A stretch of 64,000 nt of DNA from Parcubacteria bacterium C7867-004. Its GTDB lineage: Bacteria; Patescibacteria; Paceibacteria; UBA9973; UBA2103. Numbering within the stretch: position 1 is the first letter of the stretch; every line of letters begins with the position of its first letter. The notes under the pieces are model-generated. The model saw nothing but the letters and a program-made list of their open reading frames with translations, did not search any database and was not told the origin of the DNA. The DNA is taken from assembly GCA_001189075.1 (NCBI GenBank), contig LFCN01000006.1, forward strand, positions 496,001 to 560,000, in the 5' to 3' direction. Shown one piece after another: positions 33,666 to 42,734 of this stretch. The position numbers were made by a program, and so were the translations under genes.

Positions 33666-35024
33666 ATGGATGCTGTTCTGCGCGTACCTCCCCAAAGTCT
33701 CGATTCCGAGCGCGCATTGCTCGGCGCCCTTCTCCTTAAGCCTGATGCCCTTCACGACATCAGTGACCTAGTGCGCCCTGATTCGTTCTACGCAGACAAG
33801 CACAAGATGATATTCGAGTGCATGCGTGAGCTCACCGAGCGCGGCGAGCCGATCGATATTCTTTCCATCAGCGAACGGCTTTCCGGCAAAGGCACCCTTG
33901 AGCGTGTCGGTGGCCGCGCATATGTCGCCGAACTCGCGAGCACCGCACCTACCCCAGGTAACTTCGCGCACTACGCCGAGCTCGTATCCCGCAAGCATCT
34001 GATGCGCGCGCTTATCGATACCTCGCATGAGATAACCGAGCTCGCGTACGACGACTCCCGGGATTCGGTAGAAGTGCTCGACCATGCAGAGAAGTCGATC
34101 TATGCCATCAGCAACGCGACAGCCGCCCACAAGTTCGTCGCTATCAAGGACAAACTGGATGAGACCTGGGACCGCATCGAGCAGCTCTCAAAGAATGACG
34201 GCGCGATCCGCGGCACCCCGACCGGTTTCCCTGAGCTTGATAATCTCCTCTCCGGTTTCCATAAGTCCGATCTCATCATCCTCGCCGCGCGGCCTTCGGT
34301 TGGTAAGACGTCATTCGCGCTCGATATCGCCCGCAACGCAGCCGTGCAGCACAACGTGCCGGTAGGTATCTTCTCGCTCGAGATGAGCTCGGACCAGATC
34401 ATCGACCGCATGCTCTCGGCGGAAGCGTTCGTGGACTCGTGGAAGATTCGCACCGGCGCGGTCCGTGCTGAAGAAGACTTCGCGAAGATCCGCGACGCGC
34501 TCGAAACGCTCTCCAAAGCCCCTATCTACATCGACGACAAGCCGGGCAACAACATCCTCGCGATGCGCGCAGTAGCCCGAAGGCTCAAGCGCGAGCAAGG
34601 TATCGGTCTCATCATCGTCGACTACCTCCAGCTCATGTCGCCGACCAGCACGAAGAACTCGGACTCCATGGTGCAGCAGGTAACCGAGATCTCACGATCC
34701 TTGAAGCAACTCGCACGCGAGCTCGACGTGCCGGTCTTGGCCCTCTCCCAGCTCTCCCGTGCGGTTGAGCAGCGTGGAGGGAAGCCTCGCCTCTCAGACC
34801 TCCGTGACTCGGGATCCATCGAGCAGGACGCGGACGTGGTTATGTTCATCCACCGAGAAGACAAGAACAATCCGGACAGCGAGCGCCAGAACATCGCCGA
34901 GATCCTCATCGAGAAGCATCGTAACGGTCCGACCGGCAAGGTCGAGCTCATGTTCGACCAGAAGCGCACGAGCTTCATGTCGCTTGATAAGTCAGGGTAC
35001 GGCGATCTCGCGAGCGAATTCTAG
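33666..35024 (+). CDS. dnaB: Replicative DNA helicase
   Basis: Hexameric helicase at the replication fork, 452 residues. N-terminal helical domain starting PPQSLDSERALLGALLL, Walker A ARPSVGKTS near 208, Walker B LIIVDYLQLM, and the Arg-finger region SRAVEQRGGKPRLSDLRDSG. No intein. TAGAAT (33654-33659) is 6 nt before the ATG. Confidence 0.97.
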   Translation: MDAVLRVPPQSLDSERALLGALLLKPDALHDISDLVRPDSFYADKHKMIFECMRELTERGEPIDILSISERLSGKGTLERVGGRAYVAELASTAPTPGNFAHYAELVSRKHLMRALIDTSHEITELAYDDSRDSVEVLDHAEKSIYAISNATAAHKFVAIKDKLDETWDRIEQLSKNDGAIRGTPTGFPELDNLLSGFHKSDLIILAARPSVGKTSFALDIARNAAVQHNVPVGIFSLEMSSDQIIDRMLSAEAFVDSWKIRTGAVRAEEDFAKIRDALETLSKAPIYIDDKPGNNILAMRAVARRLKREQGIGLIIVDYLQLMSPTSTKNSDSMVQQVTEISRSLKQLARELDVPVLALSQLSRAVEQRGGKPRLSDLRDSGSIEQDADVVMFIHREDKNNPDSERQNIAEILIEKHRNGPTGKVELMFDQKRTSFMSLDKSGYGDLASEF

Positions 35025-35026
35025 CC

Positions 35027-35632
35027 ATGCGTGACCGCATCGAAGACCTTACTGCAGCGTTCACCCGCCTCCCCGGCATTGGCCCGAGGCAGGCAAAGCG
35101 TTTCGTCTACCATCTCCTTTCCGTACCCCCTTCGGATCGCGCACGCTTAGCCGATCTTATCCTCAATATCGGCGCCGATATCCGCCAGTGCCGCATGTGC
35201 ATGCGCTTCGCTCCTTCCGACAGCGACGGTCTCTGTAACTATTGTGCCGACGTGTCTCGCGACGACGGACTCCTCATGCTCGTTGAGAAGGACCAGGACC
35301 TGCTCGCGGTTGAGCGCGCGGGAACGTATCGCGGCCGATACTTCGTACTCGGGGGCGTGCTCACCCTCTCCGGCAAGGGCGCTATCCGCGAGCGCGACCT
35401 GATCCGCGTGGTTGAGGCCAGAAGTACGGAAGGACTTCGGGAGATTGTCCTCGCGCTCTCGGCAACGAGCGAAGGCGAACATACCGCTGACCGCATTCGC
35501 GAGGTCTTGCAACCACTTCGCGGTTCGCTCCTCCTGTCCGAGCTCGGGCGCGGGCTCTCGACCGGTGCAGAGCTTGAGTACGCCGACTCCACCACCCTTT
35601 CCGCCGCCCTTCAGAACCGAAAAGAAACCTAA
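35027..35632 (+). CDS. recR: Recombination protein RecR
   Basis: 201 residues: helix-hairpin-helix LPGIGPRQAKRFVYHL, a C4-type zinc finger (CRMCMRF..CNYC near 54-72), then the TOPRIM domain with the DLLAVE/GVLTLSGKGAI region. Acts with RecO/RecF in gap repair. Two nt after dnaB, in one operon. Confidence 0.95.
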   Translation: MRDRIEDLTAAFTRLPGIGPRQAKRFVYHLLSVPPSDRARLADLILNIGADIRQCRMCMRFAPSDSDGLCNYCADVSRDDGLLMLVEKDQDLLAVERAGTYRGRYFVLGGVLTLSGKGAIRERDLIRVVEARSTEGLREIVLALSATSEGEHTADRIREVLQPLRGSLLLSELGRGLSTGAELEYADSTTLSAALQNRKET

Positions 35633-36133
35633 TTAGAGCTGTAAGAGAGAGCGTACGCGCTCATCAAATGCTGCTGCGTGATAGTGGAGCGGAAATGGTA
35701 CGAGCTGTCCCTTATTCAGGACAGTAAAGCCATCCGCAAGCAGCGGAGCTTCCAGGAGGCGTACGATATTCGATTTCACCAATATAATTGGAGTGTTATG
35801 TCCGGTTCCCAAGAGATTCTTGAGATCAGCTATAAAAACAGGATAGTTTGCGAGAATCATTGCATCCGCCTCCTTATCCGGAAGCTTGTTAACGTGAGTA
35901 TAGATAGGATTTACCAATATCCAACCCTTCGCAGCAAGCGCCTCAAGTCCTTCTGGCTTACTACTCGGAGTAATACCAAGTAGTTTCATATACGCTCGAA
36001 ATAAGACTTCGGAAACCTTTCCATTCGTATCGTAGAAATAGCCGTGTCCTTCAGGAGGCGACTCCAGAATGAATACGGTCGAAAGCTTCTTAGGCAGATA
36101 AGCGTTTCGAAGTCTTATATATTCCTCCTCCAT
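35633..36133 (-). CDS. Hypothetical protein, 166 residues
   Basis: Not recognised as a named family. Alpha/beta protein with VFILESPPEGHGYFYD, a KGWILVNPIYTHVNK segment and a final FPLHYHAAAFDERV; the ESPP..G and HYHA motifs could be active-site elements, and the overall pattern is faintly uracil-DNA-glycosylase-like (weak). ATG 36133 follows TGG-TACCGT on the minus strand by 8 nt, so the start 24 nt upstream is rejected. Convergent with recR with no gap. Confidence 0.75.
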   Translation of the reverse strand: MEEEYIRLRNAYLPKKLSTVFILESPPEGHGYFYDTNGKVSEVLFRAYMKLLGITPSSKPEGLEALAAKGWILVNPIYTHVNKLPDKEADAMILANYPVFIADLKNLLGTGHNTPIILVKSNIVRLLEAPLLADGFTVLNKGQLVPFPLHYHAAAFDERVRSLLQL

Positions 36134-36159
36134 TACCAAGAACGGTACCACGAACAAAT

Positions 36160-36190
36160 GAAAATCCCGGGAGCTTCCGCTCTCGGGATG
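36160..36190 (-). terminator. Minus-strand terminator
   Basis: ATCCCGGGAG pairs with CTCTCGGGAT (36164-36189); on the minus strand TTTTCATTT follows. Confidence 0.85.
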
Positions 36191-36195
36191 TTTAG

Positions 36196-36504
36196 CTACG
36201 CGGCCATTGCCGCCTGTTCGTCAGTCACCCAGCCATATTCGAGCATGTGCTGGATGTGTTCGGAAGGAGCATGGATGAGGCCCGTGTACGGCTCTCCCTT
36301 GCGCGCCGGCTCCTCGACGGTCACGAAGTAGGTGCGGTGCGGAATCCCGTGCCCGCAGAGTTCGAGTTTTCCGCCCGTGGTCGGCGAATTCACCTCCACC
36401 GTCTTCCACGCTATTGTCGGCAACTGCTCGAGATTAGGGCCCGGTTCCGGATCCCGCACTTCGATTCGAATGGAAACTTTCCCAACGATCTGGACATCCT
36501 GCAT
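36196..36504 (-). CDS. Hypothetical 102-residue protein
   Basis: Not recognised. Beta-rich first half (VQIVGKVSIRIEVRDPEPGP), GGKLELCGHGIPHRTYFVTVEEP in the middle and a helical HIQHMLEYGWVTDEQ end. ATG 36504 has AAAGGAG 7 nt upstream; a TTG two codons earlier is too close to that site. Own promoter (TTTACG-N17-TATCCC) and terminator. Confidence 0.68.
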   Translation of the reverse strand: MQDVQIVGKVSIRIEVRDPEPGPNLEQLPTIAWKTVEVNSPTTGGKLELCGHGIPHRTYFVTVEEPARKGEPYTGLIHAPSEHIQHMLEYGWVTDEQAAMAA

Positions 36505-36561
36505 ATCCAAACTCCTTTGCCTATGCAGTTAGGGATACCGTACCACCCGGTACCCGTAAAC

Positions 36562-36590
36562 GACAAGACCCGCTTCCGCGGGTCTTGTTC
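36562..36590. terminator. Terminator hairpin after rplU
   Basis: CAAGACCCGC/GCGGGTCTTG, 4-nt loop; starts at the rplU stop. The T-tract on the minus strand is weak. Confidence 0.65.
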
Positions 36591-36591
36591 G

Positions 36592-36927
36592 TTACTTCGA
36601 GATCGAATCGATCTTCACCTTGATCTCCGGCTGGCGGTGACCACGACGCTTGAGGTAGCGACTCTTCGCCTTGTACTTAACGACGTCGATCTTCTTTGCG
36701 CGGCCGACGATCTGAACGGTTCCGGTAACGGTCTTGCCCTCGAGCATCGGGGTGCCGACCGTAGCGGTCTTGCCGTCGTCGGTCATAAGCACCTCATCGA
36801 AGGTGATGGTGTCACCCTTCTTGAGCGGTACGGTATTGATACCGCGACCGATCTTCTCAATGGTAACCATGGCTCCTGGGGAGACCACGTACTGCTTTCC
36901 GCCCGTCTTTATCACTGCGAGTTCCAT
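36592..36927 (-). CDS. rplU: 50S ribosomal protein L21
   Basis: 111 residues: AVIKTGGKQYVVSPG at the start and the C-terminal KKIDVVKYKAKSRYLKRRGHRQP core. It is separate from rpmA here, whereas many bacteria have rplU-rpmA together. Its start follows a TAATAT box closely. Confidence 0.97.
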   Translation of the reverse strand: MELAVIKTGGKQYVVSPGAMVTIEKIGRGINTVPLKKGDTITFDEVLMTDDGKTATVGTPMLEGKTVTGTVQIVGRAKKIDVVKYKAKSRYLKRRGHRQPEIKVKIDSISK

Positions 36928-36989
36928 AATAGGCCTATATTAAAGGGTTTCGGCTAAAAAGCAAGCGCCCGGCAAGGCCTGGGAGGCAA

Positions 36990-37022
36990 TGAAAAGGCCG
37001 TCCGGTTCTTCGGGCGGTCTCT
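36990..37022 (-). terminator. Minus-strand terminator
   Basis: GCCGTCCG with CGGGCGGT (one G-U pair); TTTTCATT follows on the minus strand. Ends the 37025-37282 gene. Confidence 0.75.
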
Positions 37023-37024
37023 AT

Positions 37025-37282
37025 TCAAAGGTATACAGGGCAGGCACTCCCCAGTGGCCTGGCCAAGTATTTCCTGTTGTGGATGATGCATCTGTCCGGG
37101 CCCCGTTTTACAAGACCCTCTGCGGCCAGTATGCGAACAACAGATTGATCTGCCTCCACATACAGTGACTGCTGGGATGAGTACTCGAACCAGAGGTAGA
37201 GCATTGCACCCAGACACATAAGAGCGATTACCAGGGTAACCCAGATCATCGGCACCTTAGCCGGAAGCGGTTCATACCTCAC
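37025..37282 (-). CDS. Small membrane-anchored protein
   Basis: 85 residues: one helix (MIWVTLVIALMCLGAMLYLW) near the N-terminus, then a soluble part with VEADQSVVRILAAEGLVKRG and Cys in DRCIIHNRK and GSACPVYL. The GTG at 37282 has AGGGAGGG 4-5 nt upstream, better than the GTG at 37306. Not recognised. Confidence 0.65.
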   Translation of the reverse strand: MRYEPLPAKVPMIWVTLVIALMCLGAMLYLWFEYSSQQSLYVEADQSVVRILAAEGLVKRGPDRCIIHNRKYLARPLGSACPVYL

Positions 37283-37337
37283 GACGCCCTCCCTACTATG
37301 CAGCACTCAACAGCGAGCACCCATAAAAAGTATACTC

Positions 37338-38393
37338 CTACTCGTCCGCGCTTCCCGGCTTATCCAGTATCAGCGACTCAAGTCCGATCTTCTCCCCAGT
37401 GATGCGATAGACGTCTTTGTCCACCTTCCCGAGTTCCTTTGAGCCGGCGTTGTAATGGGAGACCACTGTCCCAAGCGCGTTGCCGAGCTTCTTGTAGTAA
37501 TCCTCATAGGATGAGAGATGCTTCCCAAGCTCCCCCACTCGCTTCTGGATCTCCTCTGCCTGCTTCTCGATCTGGAGCGCTTTAAGCCCCTGCATCACGG
37601 TCTGGAGGTAGGCAAGAAACGACGTCGGCGAGACGATGATCACCTTGTACTTCGATGCTGCGCGCTGTATCAGGTTCTCGTCCTCTCCGGCGCCCACCTG
37701 GTTCGTAAGGAGATCATAATAAATGCCCTCGGACGGGATGAACATGAACGCGAAGTCCATGGTGTTCTCTTCGGGACGGATGTATTTGGCAGTCTCTGAG
37801 ATGCGGAGCTTGAGGTCGTTCACGAACGCCTTCTCGAGCGTTACGCGCTCGGCGCCTTCCGCATGCACGAAGCGATTGTAGTTATCGAGCGAGAACTTCG
37901 AGTCGATCGGGACGATTTTCTCGTTCACGAATACCGCAGCGTCCACGATCTCCCCATTGGTGAAGGGATACTGCATCTGGAACATGCCCGGAGGAAGCAC
38001 ATTCTTCAAGACCGTCTCGAGATAGTACTCGCCGAGGATGCCGCGCTGCTTCGGGTTCTTGAGTATGTCCTGAAGGCTTTTCAGCTGCTCGGCGAACTTA
38101 CCCGTCTCGCGACCGATCTCCTTCACCGAGGTTATCTCCGTCGTTATCTCCCGGATGAGCCGGGAGGATTCCCCGAGCTGGCTGCGCATCGTATCGTCCA
38201 TACGCTTTGCGGACTCGTGCATGCGGGAATCGAGCGCTCGTTCGAGGTTCTCCATCTGCTTCTGGATCAACATGAGTCCGCCATTGTCTTCAGGCTTCTT
38301 GTCCTGCTCGCGCTTGCGGAGCATGAGCCAGAGGCCGATGCCTTGAACGAAAACGAGGGCGAGCACGATGAGCGCAACGGTCAGGATATCCAT
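37338..38393 (-). CDS. rmuC: RmuC family protein
   Basis: 351 residues: N-terminal membrane helix, a coiled coil (residues 35-110) and a nuclease-like core with PIDSKFSLDNYNRF, VSPTSFLAYLQTVMQGL and the EIQKRVGELGKHLSSYEDYYKKLG helix split by normal family order. Known members limit DNA inversions; mechanism unclear. A consensus TATAAT on the minus strand lies 7 nt before the ATG. Confidence 0.92.
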   Translation of the reverse strand: MDILTVALIVLALVFVQGIGLWLMLRKREQDKKPEDNGGLMLIQKQMENLERALDSRMHESAKRMDDTMRSQLGESSRLIREITTEITSVKEIGRETGKFAEQLKSLQDILKNPKQRGILGEYYLETVLKNVLPPGMFQMQYPFTNGEIVDAAVFVNEKIVPIDSKFSLDNYNRFVHAEGAERVTLEKAFVNDLKLRISETAKYIRPEENTMDFAFMFIPSEGIYYDLLTNQVGAGEDENLIQRAASKYKVIIVSPTSFLAYLQTVMQGLKALQIEKQAEEIQKRVGELGKHLSSYEDYYKKLGNALGTVVSHYNAGSKELGKVDKDVYRITGEKIGLESLILDKPGSADE

Positions 38394-38420
38394 ATATCGA
38401 TTATACCTAATCTCGGCCGA

Positions 38421-39410
38421 TCAATCTTTCGGGATGCTGTTGAAGTAGTGCTGGAGAAAGGCGCGGTACATCCTCGCGGCCTGCAGGTGCACGTCACTGG
38501 TCCTTCCGAGCGAATAGAGATACGGCACCATTATCGCTCCTGCATAGACCACGAAGAACGGCTCGAGAACGGGATCAGGCTTTGTTCCCATGCGCTCCTG
38601 ATACCCGAGAAGCACCGCCTCGAAGGCTTCCCTGCCGGCAAGGGCATAGACGTCGGTTGCCAGGCGATACCGATTGAAGTCCTGATGGCAGTAGCGCCAG
38701 TTCTCTTGAGGCGGATAGGTGTCTATGAGGAGGAGTCTCTGCTCGGCATAGACCCCGTTTTCTGCATGCGTATCGAGAACCGAAGACGCGTCCTCGGTTC
38801 TCGTAAGCCACTCCGTATTCGCTTCGAGGAACGACTCGAGGTAGTCAACATATACGAATCTCTCTGAGTCGGGTATCTCTGTTTCTAGGCCACTGATCCA
38901 CGCCCGAAGGTCGCTGAAGCGGGATACGAAGTTCTTATACAGATCTATCTCAGGATGTTTAGTACATACTGTATCTATTCGATCCCCGAGCTGCGTTCCG
39001 ATGCGATGGAAATCCTCATTCGCAAGGGACCCATCGACAAGGAGCCGCAGAAGCCCGTCATTGAGATCAAATCGTTGCATGGCAACCACCCGATGTTCGG
39101 ATTCGTCTGGACCGATAAATTCAATGCGCCCGTCGATAAGTCGAGCTCCGCAAAGCGTCTCATAGATCTCAGGAGTAACCGCATGATTCCACGTGAAGTC
39201 CGCCTCGACGAATTCGTTCCTGACCGAGCTGTCAGCAAGGTCGAAGAAATGCGCATTAAAGAATGCATTGTCGTCCTTACAGAGCTTGTAGGCTCGAGTG
39301 CCTGAGAGGAAGATATGCGAGATAACGGTCTCAATGTAGAGCGGTACTTCGGAGCACCCTTCGAACCTGCCCTCTTTGAACGCGGCAACGATGTCCGATT
39401 GCGAGGTCAT
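38421..39410 (-). CDS. Aminoglycoside-phosphotransferase-like protein (COG2187 type)
   Basis: 329 residues. ISHIFLSGTRAYKLCKDD matches the N-lobe of COG2187-type kinases (THIS.VFLTG..AYK.KK), and the C-lobe has HAENGVYAEQ followed by YCHQDFNRY. The canonical catalytic HGDLHxxN is not obvious, so activity is uncertain. The second, P-loop domain of the bifunctional homologues is absent. Confidence 0.7.
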   Translation of the reverse strand: MTSQSDIVAAFKEGRFEGCSEVPLYIETVISHIFLSGTRAYKLCKDDNAFFNAHFFDLADSSVRNEFVEADFTWNHAVTPEIYETLCGARLIDGRIEFIGPDESEHRVVAMQRFDLNDGLLRLLVDGSLANEDFHRIGTQLGDRIDTVCTKHPEIDLYKNFVSRFSDLRAWISGLETEIPDSERFVYVDYLESFLEANTEWLTRTEDASSVLDTHAENGVYAEQRLLLIDTYPPQENWRYCHQDFNRYRLATDVYALAGREAFEAVLLGYQERMGTKPDPVLEPFFVVYAGAIMVPYLYSLGRTSDVHLQAARMYRAFLQHYFNSIPKD

Positions 39411-39422
39411 GAGGAGCGATAG

Positions 39423-42086
39423 CTATGCTTCTCTCCTCGCACGGATGAAGATGATCCACTTCGCAACCTCGATGGTTGCAAGGTTAACGAGGCCGAACCC
39501 GAAGAATATGCCCATTTGCAGCATCGACGGCGGGGTTACGTGTACGAGCATCTGGAGCATTGGGACATAGAGCGCGGCAAGTAGCATAAGCGTGCTTGCG
39601 ACGAGCGCGCCCACCAGAAAGAGGTTCGAGAACAATGGAAGCTTCCAGATAGGAGTCGCGAGACTCTTCATGGAGAACGCCATGAAGATGCAGTTCACCG
39701 AGACCGCAACAAACATAAGGGTCTGGATCTCCGGGTGCGTGAGATCGGTCTGAAGAAGGAAGAGATACATGCCGATGAGGAGGGCGGAGGTTATGGTTCC
39801 CACGAGCGCGATGAGCTGGATGAGCTTCGGCGAGAGCACGCGGGCGATCTCGGGATCCTTAGGCTTGCGCTTCATAGAGGCCGGGTAGAGGGGCTCGAAC
39901 GCGAACGCGAAGTTCATAAGTCCGCCCTCGATAAGGTTGGACCAGAGAATCTGCGTCGGGAGTATCGGAAGCGGAAGACCGACGATAAGCGAGAACCCGA
40001 TGAGCGCCACCTCGCTGAAGTTCGTCGAGAGCATGTATGCAAAAATCTTCTTGAAATTCTCTCGGAGGCGGCGACCTTCGCGAATCGCCACCGTAATAAC
40101 GGAGAAGCCGTTATTAAGAAGTACGAGATCCGAGGCCTCCTTCGCCACATCGGTACCGGAGCCAAGCGCGATTCCGATTGCAGCGGCCCTAAGTGCCGGC
40201 GCGTCGTTCACCCCGTCACCCGTCATGGCGACAACCTCGCCTGCGCCCTTAAGTACTTCCGCGATGCGAAGCTTCTCCGCAGGCGCGACTCGTGCGAACA
40301 CCGTGTGCTCCTGGAGCACCGTGAGCATTTCCTCGTCAGTAAGCGCTGAGAGCTCGGCACCGGTGTACGCACGTTCCTCAGGGCCCGCTATCCCTACCAT
40401 CCGCGCAATAGAAAGCGCCGTCTCTGGGTTGTCGCCGGTAAGCATGAGGACGCGTGCGCCCGCGTCATGCATCTCAGCGATGGCGGACGCCGCTTCAGGC
40501 CTAATCACATCAGAGAATACGAGAAGGCCGAGGAGCGTTCCCTTCGCGAGAAAATCGGACAGATGCTGCTCCATCGGGAAATCAGGATCAGCATGATCAA
40601 CGCGCGCGACCGCGATGACGCGCTTGCCGTCCCGGGCGGCACTCGCAAGCGCGCTCGCGAAATAGAGCCGGTTCGCGCCGGTAAGCTCATGCCGTTCGCC
40701 TTTCCCGTCGGACACATGCGAGACCGCGTTCACGATGAGTTCGGGCGCGCCGGTCAGGTACGCAACGTGCTTCGCCTCGTCCTCAAGCACGAGCATGCCG
40801 CCGAAGCGGCGGGAAGAATCGAAGTGCAGCTCATCGGTGCGCGGACGCTCAATGAGGCAGGAATGCTGTGCAATGCCGTTCTTGAGTCCCGCGAGCACAA
40901 TCGCCTGCTCAATAGGACGACCGTGCACCACGAGCTTCTCATCACCCTCCAGTTCCGGACGCTCCTCAACATACGCGTTCGAAGCGAGCACCGCCGCACG
41001 AAGCAGTTCGCGCGGTTCGCCTCCTTCCGCATCCGTGTGCGTGGCACTCATGCCGATGAGCGACTCGAGCGTCATCCTCCCTTCAGTGAGGGTTCCGGTC
41101 TTATCGGTAAGGATGATGCTGGTCGTCCCGAGCGTCTCAGCCGCAAGCAGGTTGCGCACGAGCCCCCCGCTCTTAAGGATGCGCTCCATCCCGAGTGCGA
41201 GCACCACCGTAACCGCGGCCGGAAGGCCCTCCGGTACGCTCGCAACTGCAAGCGCGATAGCGGTAAAGAGCGTCTCATCGAACGGAAGACCGCGGAGTAA
41301 CCCGAGACCAATGATTCCGACCATCACGACCGCGACCGCGATGAGGATCACTCGCGCTACCTGCCGTATGTCGCGCATGAGCGGCGTTACCGATTCGTCA
41401 CGCTTAGCGAGCTCCATCGCGATGAGCCCTATTTCCGTCCCCGAACCGGTGGCAACCACAAGTCCCTTACCTGCGCCCGACACGACGAGCGTCCCCGCAT
41501 AGGCCATGCCATTGCGCGCATCGAGCGATGCCTCTTCCGGAACGATATCCGTTCCTTTCTCCACCGGCACCCACTCACCTGAGAGTGCTGATTCGTTAAC
41601 CGTAAGACCATGCACTTCGATGATGCGCAGATCGGCAGGCACCGCGCTTCCTGAAGAAAGGACAACGAGGTCGCCGGTAACCAGTTCCTCTGCCGGGATC
41701 TTCATCGGCTCGCCGTCGCGGAACACCACCGCGAACGTTGCTTCGCTTCCCTTGAGCGCTTCGAACGCGCGCGAGGCGCGTCCCTCCTGCACCATGCCCA
41801 TGACAACGTTTACCAGAAGTGCCACCGCGATAACGAGAGCGTCAGTGAAATCTGCCAGGAACAGTGTCGCGAGCGCAGCAAGCACAAGCACGAAGGTTAT
41901 CGGGCTTGAGAACTGTAGGAGGAGCTTTTTCGCAAACGAAGGACGCACGGGTTCGGGAAGACTGTTCTTCCCTTCGAGAAGGCGCTTGGCTGCTTCGTCG
42001 CGGGCGAGTCCCTTTTCAGGGTCGGTGCGCAAACGCTCCGCGATCGCTTCTGCGGAAAGCGTATGCCACTGGACGGACGAATTCAT
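39423..42086 (-). CDS. P-type cation-transporting ATPase (P2 type)
   Basis: 887 residues. The phosphorylation motif DKTGT is near 328, the hinge TGDGVNDAP is intact, and TM4 reads VASVPEGLPAAVT as in Ca/Mn pumps. Deviations: the actuator loop reads LSGEWVPV rather than LTGESxPV, and TM6 reads NLIEGGLMNF where Ca pumps have NxxTDGxPA, so ion specificity may differ. ATG 42086 follows TATACT (minus strand); the extra 120 codons upstream overlap the yqeY gene and are rejected. Confidence 0.92.
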   Translation of the reverse strand: MNSSVQWHTLSAEAIAERLRTDPEKGLARDEAAKRLLEGKNSLPEPVRPSFAKKLLLQFSSPITFVLVLAALATLFLADFTDALVIAVALLVNVVMGMVQEGRASRAFEALKGSEATFAVVFRDGEPMKIPAEELVTGDLVVLSSGSAVPADLRIIEVHGLTVNESALSGEWVPVEKGTDIVPEEASLDARNGMAYAGTLVVSGAGKGLVVATGSGTEIGLIAMELAKRDESVTPLMRDIRQVARVILIAVAVVMVGIIGLGLLRGLPFDETLFTAIALAVASVPEGLPAAVTVVLALGMERILKSGGLVRNLLAAETLGTTSIILTDKTGTLTEGRMTLESLIGMSATHTDAEGGEPRELLRAAVLASNAYVEERPELEGDEKLVVHGRPIEQAIVLAGLKNGIAQHSCLIERPRTDELHFDSSRRFGGMLVLEDEAKHVAYLTGAPELIVNAVSHVSDGKGERHELTGANRLYFASALASAARDGKRVIAVARVDHADPDFPMEQHLSDFLAKGTLLGLLVFSDVIRPEAASAIAEMHDAGARVLMLTGDNPETALSIARMVGIAGPEERAYTGAELSALTDEEMLTVLQEHTVFARVAPAEKLRIAEVLKGAGEVVAMTGDGVNDAPALRAAAIGIALGSGTDVAKEASDLVLLNNGFSVITVAIREGRRLRENFKKIFAYMLSTNFSEVALIGFSLIVGLPLPILPTQILWSNLIEGGLMNFAFAFEPLYPASMKRKPKDPEIARVLSPKLIQLIALVGTITSALLIGMYLFLLQTDLTHPEIQTLMFVAVSVNCIFMAFSMKSLATPIWKLPLFSNLFLVGALVASTLMLLAALYVPMLQMLVHVTPPSMLQMGIFFGFGLVNLATIEVAKWIIFIRARREA

Positions 42087-42186
42087 AGTGTCCCTAGAGT
42101 ATAGCAAGCGGTACGGCCGGTTGAAGATCGATTGCCGGGCTGCAACCAGAGTATCTGCCTCAGACGGAAGATGGTACGATTTACGC

Positions 42187-42639
42187 ATGATCCACGAACA
42201 ATTGAAGGCGGGCATTCCTGACGCGCTCCGTGCGAAGGACGAAGTGCGTCTGCGGACGCTGCGCTCCGTCGTTACCCTGATGACAAATGAGGTGGTCGCC
42301 AAGAAGCGTAAGCCGGATGAGTTCCTCGCTGACGATGAGGCTCTGACGGTCCTCAAGCGGGCGGCAAACCAGCGCAAGGATTCCATCGAGCAGTTCACGG
42401 CGGCCGGTCGCGACGAATTGGCCGCACCCGAGAAGGAAGAGCTCGCCGTCATTGAGTCTTTCCTCCCCGCTCAAATGAGCCGCGAAGAAGTCGAAGCAGT
42501 CGTAAAGGCCAAGATGGAGGAGCTCGGCGTAACCGACAAGTCAGGTGCCGGGAAGTTCACGGGAGCCGTGATGCAGGAGCTCAAGGGTCGCGCTGACGGC
42601 GGAATGGTGAAATCGGTCGTCGACTCCCTTCTCTCGTAA
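42187..42639 (+). CDS. GatB/YqeY domain protein
   Basis: 150 residues: the whole protein is the GatB/YqeY helical domain (RLRTLRSVVTLMTNEV, FTAAGRDELAAPEKEELAVIESFLPAQ, KFTGAVMQELKGRADGGMV). Thought to help tRNA binding or amidation. TGG-TACGAT lies 7 nt before the ATG; divergent from the P-type ATPase. Confidence 0.93.
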   Translation: MIHEQLKAGIPDALRAKDEVRLRTLRSVVTLMTNEVVAKKRKPDEFLADDEALTVLKRAANQRKDSIEQFTAAGRDELAAPEKEELAVIESFLPAQMSREEVEAVVKAKMEELGVTDKSGAGKFTGAVMQELKGRADGGMVKSVVDSLLS

Positions 42640-42734
42640 GCTCTCTGGGTGTATAACCCGTACTAGAAGGGCGATAGACCTTTCAGAAGGAAGATGGTTG
42701 GGCGTCTTCAGCAACCCTTTGCTGGAGTAGTAGC

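Noticed and set aside
37863..38867. 334-codon plus-strand ORF
   Set aside because: Shadow of rmuC and the kinase-like gene; composition atypical and no ribosome site.
42087..42452. N-terminal extension of the P-type ATPase ORF
   Set aside because: Runs through the divergent yqeY gene; the real start follows a TATACT box.
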